Shown here: positions 5,879-12,794 of the stretch, in pieces
How positions within the stretch are numbered: position 1 is the stretch's first letter
Layout: every line of letters starts with the position of its first letter
Assembly: GCA_026770585.1 (NCBI GenBank)
Contig: MU646303.1
Location: 176,215-190,209, forward strand
Direction of reading: 5' to 3'
Length of the DNA: 13,995 nucleotides
Source of the DNA: Baffinella frigidus
Lineage: Eukaryota; Cryptophyceae; Cryptomonadales; Baffinellaceae
Notes under the pieces: model-generated
Seen by the model: only the letters and a program-made list of their open reading frames with translations
Databases searched by the model: none
What the model was told of the DNA's origin: nothing
Translations under genes and position numbers: made by a program

Positions 5879-6578
5879 GACCAACTCAAAGTTGTTTCTG
5901 AGATATCTGTTAGTCCCACCCGCTCCCCTTGATAAAGCAAAGACCCCTACTGGAGCACCTCCAGGACGTGTCCGAACGTCATTTTTGACTCGATTTCTGC
6001 GTTTTTCACGTGGTTCTACCCCTACAGGACCTTTACCTATGATACATGGAACCCAGGTCTTCAAAACTCCACACAATGTAGTGACGTACGATACCTCCAA
6101 CTTCGCTTGATACCATTCCCACGTGTAGAGGGATAAATATTTTGGTAACTTTCGAAGTTTTTGGTCTCGAACTGACCTGAGCACATCCATGGACCCGAAA
6201 CTCGATATATCCATGATAAATCCGGGCTCATATCAACTTTTTGAGTCGAAACTGGGTTCCAACATGTCGGAATTCTTCTTCTAGCCACCTGCCCCTCAAA
6301 AGAGCCAACACCCCTCCTGGACCCCTACAGGACATGCCCGGACGCCACTGTTGCCTCGATTTCTGCGTTTATCACGTGATTTTAACCCCTATAGGACTTT
6401 AACTTAACCTAACATGCATGGAACCCAGATCTTCAAAACCTCGCACAATGTACTGACTTGTATTTTTCACTTTACTCAATACCTTGTCCACGTGTGCAGG
6501 GATAAATATTGTGGTTGCTTTCGAAGTTCTTGGTCTCCAATTAATCTGAGCACATGCACGGACCCGTAAGATCGAACG
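5879..6578 (+). repeat. Two diverged monomers of a ~360-bp tandem repeat
   Basis: Landmarks recur 361-368 bp apart: CGATTTCTGCGTT (5991 and 6357), CATGGAACCCAG...TCTTCAAAAC, CACGTGT...GGGATAAATATT, CTTTCGAAGTT.TTGGTCTC, and GAGCACATSCAYGGACCCG. Monomer 1 is roughly 5879-6238 and monomer 2 roughly 6239-6578 (right end incomplete). Identity by eye is about two thirds, so the array is old. Open frames on the minus strand in monomer 1 are not preserved in monomer 2, arguing against coding function. Confidence 0.85.
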
Positions 6579-6669
6579 TTGCGTGTTCCTGCTGCGGATG
6601 GTGCTACGCTGCTAGTGCTGACCAACATACACACACCGCTGTACGAACACGCCCAGCACGCGGAACACT
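6579..6669. other. Unassigned spacer
   Basis: Short unique sequence between the tandem repeat and F copy 9. Confidence 0.5.
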
Positions 6670-6790
6670 TACAGGGGTACCTCGATTACAAGAAAACGCC
6701 TCCCCGTAGGGCCCTACAGTAGGCCTATGCCTAGGGCCCTATGGTCGTCCTAGGGGGGTGGCGTTTTCTTGTAATCGAGGTACCCCTGTA
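6670..6790 (-). mobile_element. Foldback MITE, family F copy 9 (subfamily with perfect arms)
   Basis: TA, 117-bp core, TA. The first 29 core bases (CAGGGGTACCTCGATTACAA...) are perfectly complementary to the last 29. The arm segment GATTACAAGAAAACG replaces GCTCATAAGAAAC of the other copies on both arms at once, marking a distinct subfamily. Minus orientation by centre. Confidence 0.93.
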
Positions 6791-6837
6791 GATGTTTCGC
6801 GTGCGGGACGTCACCGACCAACGGAGTTTGGGCCTAG

Positions 6838-7575
6838 TCAAGCAAGGCTGCATTGCGGCGAGGGAGAACGTGATTCGGCAGACCCCTGTGTTCCTCCATT
6901 CGAGAATCCTCCATACTCGGGAAACTGGGATAAGTAGCCCTCGTGCTCTCCGCTTCGGAAATCACTGACCGTGAGCGCCCGGCGTGTGACGCTGCGAGAT
7001 GTGATGCTTTGGAGCTTTGTATTACACGCAACATCGCCGATCCAACTGCCGGAGCGTTCAGCGCCACAGTCGGTCGGGCGGCGATGTCCGGGGTTCATGT
7101 GAGGAGGAGAGGGCGTCTTGCGAAACACCCTCATGGTGGGATTCGTGCTCAAGTGGTCTTGTCCTTCGAAGCAGCGCGGTGACGTCGAGGCAGCCCTCTT
7201 CTTGCCGTAGACCCCTCTCTCGGTCGTGCCGGTCATAGTGTGTCGTGAGATGCAGAAAGGGTCAGTTCCAGAAGTTCTGCCAAGGGGATTGTTTCCAAAT
7301 ACATGTACGACGAACCATGGGTCAAACCTCGGGGTTTGGAGTGTAAATGGTGCTTTGGTGCTTTTATTTACACTCGCATCGAAGGCCACGCCCACCTCAC
7401 TCTTGAGGAGTTGGGAACGATCTACGGGTGAGCTCCCCGACCCACCTATGCAGGTTTGGCCGAGCCCCTTTCTCGTGGTGCAGTGATGCGCCCCCCCCCT
7501 TTCGGTTGTTCGCGACGACCCATCCTTGAGAGCTCGCCTCCACCTGCGCCACACCGAAATTTTGAGCGAAAGCAT
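6838..7575 (-). CDS. Hypothetical ORF (245 codons), unknown
   Basis: Longest open frame in the window, minus strand, starting MLSLKISVWRRWRRALKDGS. It is rich in Ser, Arg, Thr and Gly, with no signal peptide, membrane segment or motif that I recognise. Third positions in the first ~55 codons are about two thirds G/C, only slightly above background. A frame this long is unusual but not impossible by chance at this base composition; several overlapping frames of ~80 codons are open on the + strand as well. The interval carries none of the window's repeat families, which is its main attraction. It could be a diverged gene, part of an old mobile element, or noise. Confidence 0.2.
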   Translation of the reverse strand: MLSLKISVWRRWRRALKDGSSRTTERGGAHHCTTRKGLGQTCIGGSGSSPVDRSQLLKSEVGVAFDASVNKSTKAPFTLQTPRFDPWFVVHVFGNNPLGRTSGTDPFCISRHTMTGTTERGVYGKKRAASTSPRCFEGQDHLSTNPTMRVFRKTPSPPHMNPGHRRPTDCGAERSGSWIGDVACNTKLQSITSRSVTRRALTVSDFRSGEHEGYLSQFPEYGGFSNGGTQGSAESRSPSPQCSLA

Positions 7576-8191
7576 GTGGTTGAAGGTATGGGAAGGGTCA
7601 GCAATCCACGAATTCGCAACTGTGTACAGAATTTCCCCCCCAAAGTCAATGCATGCAATGTGTTTCAGGATTTGTGTGGTCAGAGAGATGCAAGGTTACA
7701 ATCGATACAAGGTTAGAACCCGTAATGTGAGGGTTGCAAAGGTCAGTGAGATAACCTCGACATAGGGACAGCAGAGCAAATTCGGTGGGGAGGGAGGGGA
7801 GGTGATGCAGAATGGCGAGGGCTCATGTGCGGCAGGAGATGTTGGTCTTGGCCTCCTGGTCATGGCCGCTTGGACCCTCAGGGTTAGGGGTTAAGAAGTT
7901 GGCGGTAAGTATGAAGGGAAGGGAGGGGATGTGGCCTGGTGAGGGTTCGTTGTCTCACGTAGAGGTTGTGGGGTCAGGGGGAATGGGGACATTGGCGCGG
8001 TGCGGCGGCAGCGGTGCAGCGGCAAAGCGGGGTAGGTGGAAGTTGGAAGGTGCACACGGGAGCAGCAGGGCACACCCACGTGAGCAAGTACGCGGAGGTA
8101 GGGAGCGCGTGGGCAGAGAGCACAGTGGTGCACCATCGCAAGCTGTAAGAACGCCATGCATGATGTGACGCCTTTTCGGCGCGTAAAAAGT
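7576..8191. other. G-rich unique interval, no gene supported
   Basis: G-rich on the + strand (GGGGAGGGAGGGGAGG near 7787). It includes a short telomere-like GGGTTAGGGGTTA at 7880-7892 and GCGG repeats near 8000. Several mutually overlapping frames on both strands are open because of composition. Nothing is recognised. Confidence 0.45.
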
Positions 8192-8294
8192 GAGGACGCA
8201 CCACGCAGGAGCAGCAGAGCATGCACGCGAGGCAGCAGAGCGTGCACGCAGCAGGACGCTCACAGGGAGCAGGGAGGGGGTGCGGCCAGGCGCG
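8192..8294 (+). repeat. ~103-bp direct repeat, copy 1
   Basis: GAGGACGCACCACGCAGGAG...CAGCAGGACGCTCACAGGGA...GGCGCG aligns with 8351-8454 at a period of 159 bp, roughly 80% by eye. It contains internal GCAGCAGAGC/GCACGCAGCAG sub-repeats. Confidence 0.7.
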
Positions 8295-8350
8295 ATCCCA
8301 GCGTGCACAGAAGCTGCGCGATCAAGAAATCTACCGTCTTTTGACAAAGC

Positions 8351-8454
8351 GAGAACGCACGCAGGAGCAGCGGAGCATGCCCGTACGCGGGACATCAAAG
8401 CACGCACGCAGCAGAACGTGCACAGAGAGCAGGGATGGGATGCAGCTTGGCGCG
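8351..8454 (+). repeat. ~103-bp direct repeat, copy 2
   Basis: GAGAACGCACGCAGGAGCAG...CAGCAGAACGTGCACAGAGA...TGGCGCG, partner of 8192-8294. Confidence 0.7.
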
Positions 8455-8490
8455 AGGGTGGGCTTGGGAATTCGTGGAACGGGCTGCCTG

Positions 8491-8678
8491 GACATATGCG
8501 TTTAGATGGGACGTGTCATCGACACACCGTTTAAGAACGAAGAGGTACTTTTCTCCTTGCTTGACCCATGTGGCAAACAAAGTGGCACCTCTTGGTTCTT
8601 GAACGGTGTGTCGGTCACTCGTCTGCCCGTTGGACTTTCTTATGCGACCATGGTACCAGCCATCTAAACGCATGTGTC
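8491..8678. repeat. Split inverted repeat (two nested arm pairs)
   Basis: The outer arms, 8491-8509 (GACATATGCGTTTAGATGG) and 8660-8678, pair at 18 of 19 positions. The inner arms, 8520-8549 (CGACACACCGTTTAAGAACG...) and 8584-8613, pair at about 26 of 30. The outer and inner arms are 10 bp apart on the left but 46 bp apart on the right, implying an insertion or deletion in one arm. A 53-codon ORF (8506-8667, MGRVIDTPFKNEEVLFSLLD...) and an antiparallel ORF both read through it. Because the arms mirror each other, neither is counted as a gene. Confidence 0.8.
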
Positions 8679-9406
8679 CATTGACACTCAATGTTGAGGT
8701 GTGCATTTATGCCGGAACGTTCCGAAGCGTCCCGGTCGCCTGTCGCCTGGTCGCGTCGTCTGCCATTTGAGTTTCATTTGCGCTGCTCGGGTCACGCGGC
8801 CTTGGCGTCCTCGTGACCTGCTCGCGGGGCCATGATCGTGTCAACGGACAAAAAACTAATTTTCAGGCTTTTGATCAGCTTGTCTTATCTTTACCAAACG
8901 TTAGGTACATTATTGCTACACCTTTCAAGAAGCACCTGCCCGGTCAAACGAAAACTTGACCCCCCTCGTGACCACTCCGAGGGGTTTGATCATTGACCGA
9001 GGTGTGCCCGTCATGATCCATGGATGTTTCCCAAGGGGATTCAAGGGAACATCTTATCTCGAGCAATTTCAAACCATTTTATCTTTACAACGGTCATGGA
9101 GAGGGAACTTTACAACGGTCATGAAGAGTAGAAGGCTCGAATCATGTCCGTGTTGCGTACGCATGAACACACAGAGGGGTGTTTTGGAACACAGATCCTG
9201 TATCCGTGCTGATGGTCGGAAGAAAACCCGCTAAAATTATTCGACTGTCTCCCCCCGTGATCAGATGAAACATCACGGACTGGGGGTTCAAAACCCTGCA
9301 GCACCTGGGAAAACGCTTCAAGATCATTTGGAGACGTCCTGGTGAATTCAAAGCCACCGAACAGCAGCACGCACACGTTTCTCTCAAAGCCTCACAAAAC
9401 AGCAAG
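8679..9406. other. Unique-looking interval
   Basis: Mixed composition. CTTTACAACGGTCATG is repeated at 9083 and 9108 (25 bp apart). A hairpin CCGTGAT/ATCACGG (7-bp stem) lies at 9255-9278. A 92-codon ORF (8956-9234) has no recognisable domain. The last ~100 bases may be the 5' leader of the candidate exon starting at 9407. Confidence 0.4.
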
Positions 9407-9637
9407 ATGCCCAAGGTGTGCACTCTCACGACGCCCGAGGACTTCATCAACGCGTTCTGCGGCACGCAGACATGTGAGACCCCACCGACTGCGCGAGCAA
9501 GGACGTACGTCCCGCTCTTTGAAGACCTCCTCCTCTGCGCCTTAGGGGCGACTCCCCACGCCGAAGAAGTTTCCGCCTACAGCGAGGCGCACGCCGGGGC
9601 GGCGCGATGGCTGGAATCCGGGCTGCAGCGCGCCACA
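9407..9637 (+). CDS. Candidate first exon, unknown protein
   Basis: The best coding signal here. The ATG at 9407 has A at -3 and follows CACAAAACAGCAAG. It opens a frame beginning MPKVCTLTTPEDFINAFCGT. About 80% of the first 75 codons end in G or C while local GC is lower, a bias that fades after codon ~77, although the frame stays open to 9751. A GT at 9638 falls exactly between codons (ACA|GTACCG), so it could be a phase-0 donor; the donor match is weak. The segment is a compact, mixed alpha-helical-looking sequence (…YVPLFEDLLLCALGATPHAE…) with three Cys near the N-terminus. I do not recognise a family. The alternative is an intronless 114-codon gene ending at 9751. Confidence 0.33.
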
Positions 9638-9751
9638 GTACCGCAAACTGAGGGGCAAAAGGGGGGGCAATGCGTCGAGGGGGAGACGGCACCACGGCAA
9701 CCGGTGCATGATGCCGCCCCGTTTGCACGGTGTGCGAGCAGCGGACCGTAG

Positions 9752-9994
9752 GCACAACGGGCAACCTGGGGCCCCAGTGGGTGTGTGTAAATAAATCGTA
9801 CGCAAAGCGTCGTTGAGATATCCTCTGCGAAGCTGTCCAGACTGTGGTGTGTGCCGCCCATGCTCGGTTGACATTCCTCGGGATACTCGGGCTCCTGCCC
9901 CCACGCCTCTCCCTGCAATGAGCCTGACCTTTCCGCGGTCGTGCTGTGCGTTCACGCTGCTTTACTCGTTCTGGAATCTGGGCTCTGTGGTGCC
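9752..9994. other. Unassigned sequence downstream of the candidate exon
   Basis: Contains overlapping open frames on both strands. No splice-consistent continuation of the 9407 exon could be chosen. Confidence 0.4.
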
Positions 9995-10030
9995 AATGTT
10001 ACGTTGTGCCTCAATGCTACGTTGTGTCTC
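9995..10030 (+). repeat. 18-bp tandem pair
   Basis: AATGTTACGTTGTGCCTC then AATGCTACGTTGTGTCTC, two differences. Confidence 0.75.
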
Positions 10031-10040
10031 AAGTCTCAAC

Positions 10041-10112
10041 GAACAGAACGACTCGTTATGTTCCTTCCCGGAGACGGAACAGAACGACTCGTTATGTTCC
10101 TTCCCGGAGACG
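10041..10112 (+). repeat. 36-bp perfect tandem duplication
   Basis: The unit GAACAGAACGACTCGTTATG...CCCGGAGACG occurs twice with no mismatch (10041-10076, 10077-10112). Its length is a multiple of three: in the + frame open from 9813 to 10160 it duplicates the peptide EQNDSLCSFPET. That frame has no other gene-like feature, so in-frame preservation may be incidental. Perfect identity implies a recent event. Confidence 0.95.
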
Positions 10113-10157
10113 GAGGCGTTGGCGCCTTTCTCGTTCTCCCCTAAGTGGCGGCCTTCG

Positions 10158-10177
10158 TAGGGTGGATTTCCACCCTA
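10158..10177. repeat. Perfect 8-bp stem hairpin
   Basis: TAGGGTGG-ATTT-CCACCCTA: 8-bp stem, 4-base loop, with no poly-T or other context to assign a role. Confidence 0.6.
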
Positions 10178-10405
10178 GTTCGAATGAAGATTGTTTCGCG
10201 CTCTGGAGGGGCCTAACGCAGGCTGAGAGGGGCATATGAGAGCGGCTATCGCCTCCCTAGTGTCTTCTAGCGCAGATGGAACAATGTTGGTGCATTGCGC
10301 ATGTTGGAATGTAGACAGAAAGTAGCGTTGGTGCTGAATGCCCGGATTCCATCCAGAAGCGCTACACGTGTTCTTCGGTGGAGCTTCTGACGGAGGCGAG
10401 AGCAC
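10178..10405. other. Unassigned sequence
   Basis: Unique-looking, with short ORFs only; it grades into the polypurine tract. Confidence 0.4.
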
Positions 10406-10552
10406 GAGGGAGAGAGGCAAAAAAAGAGATAGAGGGAGAGAAAGAGGAAGAGAGGAAGAGAGGGAAAGAGAGGAAGAGGAGGAGAGGCAAAGAGAGAGGA
10501 AGAGGGAGAGAGGGGGAGAGAGAGAAAGAGGGAAAGAGGGGAAGAGGGGAGG
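10406..10552 (+). repeat. Polypurine (GA-rich) tract
   Basis: 147 bases with only three pyrimidines (10418, 10430, 10488), built of GAGGAAGA/GAGAGGGAAAG units. The last 64 bases are uninterrupted purine. Such mirror-like GA tracts can form triplex DNA. It ends exactly where a G element begins (10553). Confidence 0.92.
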
Positions 10553-10657
10553 TATCCCTTAAGTGCCCAGTAGGCGCATACGCCCTACCGTGGGGCCCTA
10601 GGACCTACCTAGGACCTCTTGGCCATCAAATTTGACGGCCTGGGCACTGAAGGGGTA
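10553..10657. mobile_element. Foldback MITE, family G copy 2 (105 bp)
   Basis: TA-TCCCTTAAGTGCCCAG on the left and CTGGGCACTGAAGGGG-TA on the right. The centre CGCCCTACCGTGGGGCCCTAGG matches copy 3. 105 bp including both TA. An extra TATA follows, so the right edge is uncertain by 2 bp. Confidence 0.88.
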
Positions 10658-11070
10658 TATACAGGAGGGGGCGGCTGCTTCTCAGACGTTGAAATGGCCT
10701 TCCCTCAACCTTTACCTCAACCCTAAACTCTGAACCCTGAACCATAAACCATAAATCATAAAACATTAAACATAAAACATAAAACATAAACCCTGAACCC
10801 TGAACCCTAAACCATAAACCATAAACCATAAACCATAAACCATAAACCATAAACCATAAACCATAAACCATAAACCCTAAACCCCGAACCGTAAACCCCG
10901 AACCCTGAACCCTGAACCCTGAACCCTGAACCCTAAACCCTGACACCTTAACCCTCAATCCTCAACCCAAAACCCTAAACCCTAAACCCTAAACCCTAAA
11001 CCGTCTACGTTCCCTGAGAACTAAACCCTAAACCCTGAACCTTAAACTCTAAATCCTCAACCCTCAATCC
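10658..11070 (-). repeat. Degenerate telomere-like array with CCATAAA block
   Basis: CCCTAAA, CCCTGAA and CCCTCAA heptamers on the + strand from about 10700. Nine perfect consecutive CCATAAA heptamers occupy 10812-10874, preceded by related CATAAAA units from 10741. Runs of CCCTGAA follow. Mutant heptamers occur in blocks and are not scattered, a sign of local copying. Confidence 0.9.
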
Positions 11071-11175
11071 TATCCCTCAAGTGGCCAGTAGGCTCATACG
11101 CCCTACCGTAGGGCCCTAGGATCTGCCTAGGACCTCTTACGGGTCAATTTTGACCGGCTGGCCACTTAAGGGATA
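11071..11175. mobile_element. Foldback MITE, family G copy 3 (105 bp)
   Basis: TA-TCCCTCAAGTGGCCAG on the left and CTGGCCACTTAAGGGA-TA on the right, the cleanest termini of the family. The centre is CGCCCTACCGTAGGGCCCTAGG. It is inserted in the telomere-like array. Confidence 0.92.
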
Positions 11176-11180
11176 GAGCC

Positions 11181-11490
11181 TATTTCTCAAGTGGCGAATA
11201 CAGGGGTACCTCGCTCATAAGAAAACGGGATTCTGAAAACGGGTGGTTTTTTGTTAATTTTTTAAAAAACTTTCCGAAAAACCGGGGTGTTTTCTTAGAA
11301 AATTAAGAAACTTCCCGAAAAACGCCTTTTAATTTTTTAAGAAAACCCCCCGGTTTTTCGGCTCATAACGGCTCATGAGCCAAACGGCTCATACGCCCTA
11401 CGATAGGCTCACACGCCCTACGGTGGGGCCCTCGGACCTGCCTAGGACTTGCAAGGGGTCCTTAAAGACCCCCTCACCACGTAAGGGATA
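11181..11490. mobile_element. Foldback MITE, family G copy 4 (interrupted)
   Basis: The left end TA-TTTCTCAAGTGGCGAA and right end CACCACGTAAGGGA-TA belong to a G element only 5 bp from copy 3. Its body is split after the first 20 bases by ~205 bp starting with an F terminus. The G body resumes at GGCTCACACGCCCTACGG (11405), preceded by an imperfect 20-bp duplicate GGCTCATACGCCCTACGATA (11385-11404). Confidence 0.85.
11199..11384. mobile_element. F-type terminus plus AT-rich foldback, inserted in G copy 4
   Basis: TA-CAGGGGTACCTCGCTCATAA (11199 on) is a bona fide F left end, but no F right end follows. The interior holds a near-perfect inverted repeat, 11274-11297 against 11338-11361 (CCGAAAAACCGGGG...; 23 of 24), with AATTTTTTAA-rich sequence between and beside. 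Its target is a TA, as in the nested F-in-F case. The right boundary is inferred. Confidence 0.7.
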
Positions 11491-12329
11491 CCCTACACCG
11501 TATGCCCTAAACCCAAACCCCGAAACCTGACCCCTTGCCCTTACCCCCTACCCTCTACACCCTAAAACCTAAGCCCAAAAGTAAAATAAGAAACCTAAAA
11601 CCTGAACCCTAAACCCTAAAACCTAAACCCTAAACCCTAAGACCTAAACTGAAACTCCTGAACCATGAACCCTAAACCCTACGCCCTGAACCCCAAACTG
11701 TAAACCCTAGACCCTAAACCCTAAACCGCAAACCCTGAAGCCTAAACCCTAAACCCTAAACCATAAACCCTGAACCTCCACCCTCCACCCTAAACCCTAC
11801 AGCCTAAACCAGAAACAATAAACCATAGACCAAACACCCTAAACCCTAAACCCTAAACCATAAACCCCACACCCTAAACCCTAAACCTCACACCCTAAAC
11901 CCTAAACCCTAAACCATAAACCCTCAATCCTAAACCCTAAACCCTAAACCCTAAACCCTGAACCCTAAAACCTAAACCCTAAACCCTGAACCTTAAACCT
12001 TAAACCCTTGACCCTAAACCCTAAACCCTGAACCCAAAACCTTTTACCCTAGACCCTAAACCCTAAACCCTAAACTCTCAATCCTAAACCCTAAACCCTC
12101 AAACCTAAACTATTAACCCTAAACCCTACATCCTGAACCCTCCACCCCAAACCCTCAACCCTACATCCTGAACCCAAAACCATGAATAAAACCTTAACCC
12201 TGAACCTACACCTTACAAACAAACGAACGTACGTTCTTTATTCCCTAAACCCTGAACCCTAAACCCTAAACCCTAAACCCTAAACCCTAAACCCTGGCCC
12301 CTAAACCCTGAACCCTAAACCTAAACCCT
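11491..12329 (-). repeat. Degenerate telomere-like array (CCCTAAA and variants)
   Basis: About 840 bp of CCCTAAA with CCCTGAA, CCATAAA, CCCTACA, CCCTCAA and frame-shifting 6/8-mers, C-rich on the + strand. Runs of 3-6 perfect CCCTAAA are common (for example from 12258). A 12-bp palindrome GAACGTACGTTC at 12225-12236 interrupts it. No ORF or gene. Confidence 0.95.
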
Positions 12330-12794
12330 TACAGGGGTACCTCAAGTATAAGAAACAGTCCTCATAAGAAACAAGGCGTTTGTGGTGTCAGAGTTTCTTA
12401 ATAAATAAGAAACGGAGGGCGGGCGTTCTCACTGAGTTTCTTAATAATTAAGGAACGGAGGGCGGGCGTTTTCACGGAGTTTCTTAATAAACAAGGAACG
12501 GAAGGTCGAATTTCGTCAAATCCTTGAGAGGATGAGTTGTAGGGACCTCAAAACCCTCCAAGATGGGTGGTAGGGAACTCAAAACCCTGAAAATTTCCAA
12601 AAATTGCTGAGGTACTTCACGTTTCGGGCCAAAAGTTCCTCAAAAATTAAGGAATGGAAGGCGGGCGTTTCCACTGAGTTTCTTAATAATTAAGAAACGG
12701 AGAGCGGGTGTTCTCAATGAGTTTCTTAATAATTAAGAAACGGAGGGCGGGCGTTTTCATATCTCCGGTTTCTTGTAAACGAGATACCCCTGTA
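12330..12794. mobile_element. Long F-type element with 43-bp internal repeats
   Basis: TA-CAGGGGTACCTCAAGTATAA on the left and GGTTTCTTGTAAACGAGATACCCCTG-TA on the right (core 12332-12792, 461 bp). The interior differs from short F copies. Left block: repeat units starting at 12391, 12434 and 12477. Right block: units at about 12633, 12676 and 12719. All are 43 bp apart, built on GTTTCTTAATAATTAAGAAAC (itself nearly palindromic) plus GGAGGGCGGGCGTTYTCAC. A ~130-bp non-repeat middle (about 12505-12632) contains two related TAGGGAMCTCAAAACCCT stretches. No ORF for a transposase. Excising the core rejoins continuous telomere-like heptamers. Confidence 0.88.

Noticed and set aside
5699-6214. 171-codon minus-strand ORF
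   Set aside because: More than half lies in monomer 1 of the ~360-bp tandem repeat, and the frame is not kept in monomer 2. No family recognised.
2439-6790. F hairpins as a CRISPR array or bacterial terminators
   Set aside because: Spacing is irregular, copies are in both orientations, arms are palindromic over the full length, TA flanks are present and there are no unique spacers of constant length; the context is eukaryotic.
7812-8534. Several ORFs of 60-150 codons on both strands
   Set aside because: They overlap each other in a compositionally skewed, repeat-bearing segment with no codon bias or motif favouring one.
8956-9234. 92-codon + ORF (starts MTPLVTTPRGLIIDRGVPVM)
   Set aside because: Somewhat protein-like, but no domain, no clear third-position bias and an internal 25-bp DNA repeat.
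9241-9320. tRNA-like GGGGTTCAAAACCCTGC motif
   Set aside because: A T-loop-like string is present, but no matching acceptor, D-arm or anticodon stem could be built around it.
10338-10635. Two overlapping + ORFs of Arg/Glu/Gly-rich repeats
   Set aside because: They are translations of the polypurine tract, open in more than one frame.
10626-10958. 110-codon minus-strand ORF with repeated FMVYGLW and FRVQGSG
   Set aside because: It is the translation of CCATAAA and CCCTGAA heptamers.
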